From assembly GCA_017165825.1 (NCBI GenBank), contig CM029367.1, positions 18,068,259-18,132,258 on the forward strand: DNA of 64,000 bases. Direction: 5' to 3'. This DNA is from Hepsetus odoe (taxonomy: Eukaryota > Chordata > Actinopteri > Characiformes > Hepsetidae). Each line of letters opens with the position of its first letter. The stretch's first letter is position 1. Below are positions 60,086-64,000 of the stretch, in pieces. The translations under genes and the position numbers were made by a program. The notes under the pieces were generated by a model. The model saw only the letters and a list, made by a program, of their open reading frames with translations, was not told where the DNA came from and did no database searches.

Positions 60086-61014
60086 TTGTGCAAGTTTGAC
60101 AGAGTTGTTTAAACAGTTGCCTCCCAAACCTCACTATCAGCCATCAGTGTGGAGGGATTATAATCAGAGGGCAGAACTACCTGTTGTGTCTCTCGCTGGG
60201 TCCTGTGTGTATGTGATGATTGCCAATGTGTGTGAGTGTCCATCGGGTGCTTGCGTTGTGAAGCACCGGCTGAGGCCACAGATGGTGTTTTGTTGTGGTG
60301 GCAGCACGCTGGGGCCCATTAACACATAAAGCATCTCAGTGCCGGCAATGCTACACTGCACACTACAATAATAATGCCTGCCAGGACTTCCTCCCAGCTC
60401 CAGTGCCCAGCCATGCGTTTGACAACACTGTCTGTTTCTCTATGTGACAGGTGCTTGTGAATGCATGCAAAGATTTTTTTAATCCTCTTTGCTCACCTTT
60501 TCTTCTCATCTCTACGTAATCTTTCCCTTTCTCTGGGTGGCCCCGTTCTCAGAGGCTTTTTGGCCACCCTGGGTAACATTGTTGAAACAGCACCTTTTTG
60601 CTAGAATTGAAAGGAGCAGCAGTGTGCAAATTGCATGCTGGGTGTTGTGGTCCAGGCCAGGTATTAGCAGACCACTTTTTTATTTTTTGTTGTGTTCTGT
60701 AGCAGTCCTTTTCAGAGGGAAAATGCTTTACAGCTTTTATGAACATTGTAGGGGCTCATTTCCTCTCATACTTCACCTTCTGGACTTTTGTCCTTTTGTT
60801 CATGTGCGCTTTTGGTGTGTTTGTGTGTGTGTTTGTAGCTGCGTGGAGGTGCCTGGATTCAGCAGAATTCTAGGGATAGACTGAGTGGATTTAATCTGAT
60901 AAAAGTAATGATGGATAATCTGATTAAATGCTGATGCTCTTCTTCAATGCAGCTGATTTTATTTGATTTGCTCATGTCAAATAAATCTTAATTGCTGAGG
61001 GACTGAAGTCTTTT

Positions 61015-61095
61015 TCTCTCTCTCTCCTTCTCTCTCTCACTCTCTCACTCTCTCTCACTATCTACCCAGCCCCCGCTCTCTCTTTCTCTCTGGAG
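61015..61095. repeat. CT-rich patch
   Basis: Imperfect (CT)n interrupted by CTTC, CACT and CAGCCCCCG. Confidence 0.8.
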
Positions 61096-61593
61096 CATTC
61101 TGAGGAACTCAGTGATTCTTTCTAATTTTTCAAGCATTTATTCTGTCTGCTGTCTAGCTGGTAGTTTTTTATGAACATCAGCAATAAATAAGTTCACACA
61201 TTGATTAAATGAATGGTTTTGCCAAAAATTCTAATTGAAAACATTTTCCATTTGCAGCAGAGGTATTCAAACAACTTAGATGTTTTGGGTGTAAAACAAA
61301 AATATCTACAGCTAACAAACGGAACAAGCCCTTCATTAAGGTAGTTCTGAATTGTTGATGTGGATTAGGGCACAGTATGACCTACTGTAAGCTAGGAAAA
61401 CCAACATTTCAGAGAACACTAAAGCTGATAGAAACCAGCCATCCTTCTTATGAAGTTCTTTGTCATCAAACTTATTCTAGATTACAAAATTCAAAATTCT
61501 AGATTGCAAACAAAATCCTAAGGTGGTTAATGAACAGAAACCCACTTGTCTAAAAGAATAACCCCAGCTTTGGTCACATGTTTTTTTTTTTTT

Positions 61594-61651
61594 CAGAGCT
61601 CTCCATTGGCAATGTCTACACCTGTCTTGTGGAGAATCCCTCCCTTTAAGC
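61594..61651 (+). other. Ig-fold-like peptide after an acceptor-like T-run
   Basis: After T14-CAG the sequence reads ELSIGNVYTCLVENPSL then TAA. Y-x-C-x-V-x-N-P is typical of the F strand of immunoglobulin domains. Only 17 codons, no donor and no rest of the domain; most likely chance or a tiny fragment of a displaced exon. Confidence 0.15.
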
Positions 61652-61879
61652 TGCTTTCAGGATAAAAGTTTGCAGAAGTACACAGACAGTATTTTCAGTT
61701 TGGATTTGTCAATAATAATGATGCTTGTGAGATAAAGTACAAGACATGCTTCACTGCCCAAAAAGAAATGTGAGTGATCAAAAATAGTAAACTACTGGAC
61801 ATGCACTCCCTGTGATCAGTGGAGTATAGATACGCTATGCTGTATAGACTATACATATTATATGTATAGATGTATGTAT

Positions 61880-62720
61880 AAGTACAGGTATAGTGCAGGG
61901 TGTTGTGGGAGTATGGGTTGCCAGGTTGGCTTCTCAGATCCATTCATTCCTTGTACTTAGTGCTCTATTCTTGGCACCAAGTCAAGCTCATTCTCAGTGG
62001 TGTTGGACTCTGTCAGGGCTGCCCCTTGTCCCCTATCCTGTTCATGATTTTCATGGACAGGATTTCAAGGTGCAGTCAGCAGGCAGAGGGTGTCCAGCAT
62101 GGTGGCCTATTTGTTGCATCTTTGCTTTTTGCAAAAGATGTGATTCTCGACTTTCAGCACGCATTGAGGTATTTTGCAGCCGAGTGTGAAATGGGATGAG
62201 GATCAGCACCTCCAAGTCCTTGGCCATGGTGCTACACTGGAAGAAGGAGGCTTGCCCACTCTGGGTTTGGAATGAGAGACTGCCTCAGGTAGAGGAGTTT
62301 AAATATCTCTATTTATCTTGTGTTCAAAAGTAAGGGTGAAATGGAATTGGTAGATTGACACATGGATTGGCATTGCAGTGGCATTTTTGCAGTTGTTGTG
62401 CCTTATTGTTGTACTCGAGGGAACTGAGCCAGATGGCAAAGATCTTAATTCACCAGCTGATCTTTGTTCAACCCTCACCTATGGTTGTGAGCTTTGGGTA
62501 GTGACCGAAGGAATAACATTTTGAGACTACATGGGGAATAGGGTGAGGAGCTCAGAGGTCCAGGAGGTACTCAGAGGTCCAGGAGGAGCTCAGAATAAAG
62601 GCGCCACTTTTCCATATTGAAAGTGGCCAGCTGAAGTGTCTTGGGCATCTAGTCGGGAGGTATTCCTGGTGGAGGTGTTCCAGGCACAGCCAACTGCATA
62701 GAGACCATATTTGCTGAATT
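61880..62720 (+). pseudogene. LINE reverse-transcriptase remnant
   Basis: In one frame: GVGLCQGCPLSPILFMIFMD (cf. G-V-R-Q-G-C-P-L-S-P-I-L-F of non-LTR reverse transcriptases), then GGLFVASLLFAKDVIL, where active copies have FADD, then DFQHALRYFAAECEMG. Later, frame-shifted segments correspond to ISTSKS...LPQVEEFKYL, LTYGCELWVVTE and FGHLVGRYSWWRCSRHSQ-like text. One catalytic Asp is replaced by Lys and frames are broken. The family resembles a common fish LINE (Rex-type), clade not assigned. Confidence 0.8.
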
Positions 62721-63317
62721 GGAAAAAAAATCAAGGCCATTGTGTCGGTCCATTTAAACAAACTGTGTTTGGATAATGTGGTAAAGATATTACAAAAATA
62801 CAATCATAAAAAACTTGACCTTTCATCCGATGAAATATTTGCTACAAAGACATGTGAACTACAGATTCCCACCCCAGAGACAGAGGCACATCTAACAGCA
62901 AAAACCTTCCTTTGATCGAAGCTTCTCTGAAAGGATGTTGTAGAAATACAGCAATACAGCAATAATCAATGGTTAATGCTTCCAATAAGACAACCACGGT
63001 GTGGTATTTTTGTCAAACGTCTCTGGAAACAATATGTGGTTGGCAGTTGAAGAAAGCTTTGTTTTGCCTTCTGGGTGGATTGTCCTTTAAGAGATGACAT
63101 CACTTTAAAAAGCATTATTGTAAATTTTAGAGTAACCACTATCATTTGCAGAATTATCATGATAGATGACTTTTTCATATAAAAATACTACAATAAGTTA
63201 CCAGTTTAACAATACATTCAGCTACCTTTTTATATTCCTATGGAAAAGAGTGTCTGCCAAAAACTTGTATGTATTATCTGCAGATATTTATGTGTATTTA
63301 GTACACAGTTTATTTAT

Positions 63318-63652
63318 AAGAGCTCTTAAAGCAGCTCTCTATCTTAAACACAGTTTGTATAGCAGCTCTCTATATTTAACGTGGTTTTTATAGGAGCTCT
63401 CTATCTTAAACACAGTTCATATAAGAGCTCTCTGGTTTAAACAAAGCTCTCATAGCAGCTCTTTATCTTAAACACAGTTTATATAAGAGCTCTCTATCTT
63501 AAACACAGCTTATATAGCAGCTCTTTATCTTAAACACAGCTTTTATAGGAGCTTAAACACTGCTGTTATAAGAGCTGTCTAGGTTAAACACAGCTGTTAG
63601 ATGGGCTTTCTTGTTTAAATTCTGCCTTTGTAGCAGCTCTTTAGATTTACTG
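63318..63652. repeat. 31-bp minisatellite, ~11 units
   Basis: Units start at 63330, 63361, 63392, 63423, 63454, 63485 and 63516 (all exactly 31 bp), then a 23-bp deleted unit at 63547 and diverged units at 63570, 63601 and 63632. The core is A(G/A)(C/G)AGCTCT(C/T)TATCTTAAAC then ACAG. Most units hold the palindromic AGCT. Confidence 0.95.
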
Positions 63653-64000
63653 TACATTCACACCAGAAGTGGTAAGAGTGTTATCATTCACTGTGGCCAT
63701 TTTGTGATGTGAGTGATGTAAGCAGAGGAAGTTCGTTCAAATGCTTTGTCTAAAACACTTTTTAAAAAGTCACAAAGTAAACAAACACATAGCGAAGGGT
63801 TAAAATGCACTTCCAATGTACCAAAAAAATTATTGACTTTATATTAACACTCATTTTACAGCAGGCAGCCCATGTTATGTTGACAATTATGCCGGCAGTA
63901 ACTTTTCTTTACAATGTGGATAAGTAGACTATTGCACACACCTCCTGATTCACTGCATCACTCATATACATGTCTTGTAAGGAAAGGAAGGCTGGCTTAC

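Larger units (their letters stand above)
59612..64000 (+). other. pcdh15 intron 3, 5' portion (continues past window)
   Basis: Starts with GTATGA. It holds a short AGAC/AGGC microsatellite (60045-60085), a CT-rich patch (61015-61095), a dead LINE reverse-transcriptase fragment (61880-62720), and the 31-bp minisatellite (63318-63652). No exon resembling the next part of EC1 is present. The stretches 59650-60040, 60090-61010 and 62720-63310 show nothing recognisable. Confidence 0.7.

Noticed and set aside
61900..62199. Reverse-transcriptase open frame as a functional gene or retrovirus.
   Set aside because: TTG-initiated, catalytic Asp changed to Lys, both ends truncated and frames broken; the motifs are of non-LTR type, with no LTR, gag or env.

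Overview
The window is vertebrate nuclear DNA, almost certainly from a teleost fish. It has spliced exons with GT/AG borders, very many long (CA/TG)n, (GA)n and tetranucleotide arrays, tRNA-headed SINEs, Tc1-like DNA transposon relics, and fish-type LINE 3' ends. None of the longer open frames behaves like a prokaryotic gene; most run through microsatellites or transposon relics. The species cannot be named from the sequence; an otophysan fish (catfish, characin or knifefish type) is a guess from repeat content only.

The one gene I can identify is the 5' end of pcdh15 (protocadherin-15, the lower half of the hair-cell tip link) on the plus strand. Three exons are visible. The first holds a 28-nt 5'UTR piece and the signal peptide (45633-45751, ATG at 45661). 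The second is a 15-nt microexon (59049-59063). The third begins the first cadherin repeat (59546-59611). The splice phases join exactly (all phase 1) to give ...AQGAE-DWQYE-ECKL..., colinear with mammalian PCDH15 around its mature N terminus. The next coding exon is not found before the window ends, so intron 3 exceeds 4.3 kb. Whether this is pcdh15a or pcdh15b is not resolved.

Layout: 1-45632 is about 45 kb of noncoding DNA upstream of the start codon. It may be intergenic, or a long 5'UTR intron, because the first coding exon has a splice acceptor and so needs an upstream noncoding exon. It carries a Tc1-type MITE (702-1240), SINEs of three kinds, LINE 3' fragments, a dead Tc1-like transposase (43170-43951), microsatellite clusters, and two exon-like segments that could be upstream noncoding exons (22434-22487 and 35633-35698). 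Intron 1 (45752-59048) begins with a strongly C/A-biased decayed repeat and holds several long sense-strand TG arrays, SINEs and a chimeric tRNA-head/LINE-tail element flanked by target-site duplications. Intron 2 is only 482 nt. Intron 3 holds a dead reverse-transcriptase fragment (61880-62720) and a 31-bp minisatellite (63318-63652).

The most interesting signal is the 15-nt microexon and its acceptor architecture: the pyrimidine tract is displaced upstream, with a UGCUGC element and two branch-point-like sites close to the AG. This resembles microexons controlled by SRRM3/SRRM4 in neural and sensory cells. It would toggle five residues at the N terminus of a mechanotransduction protein.
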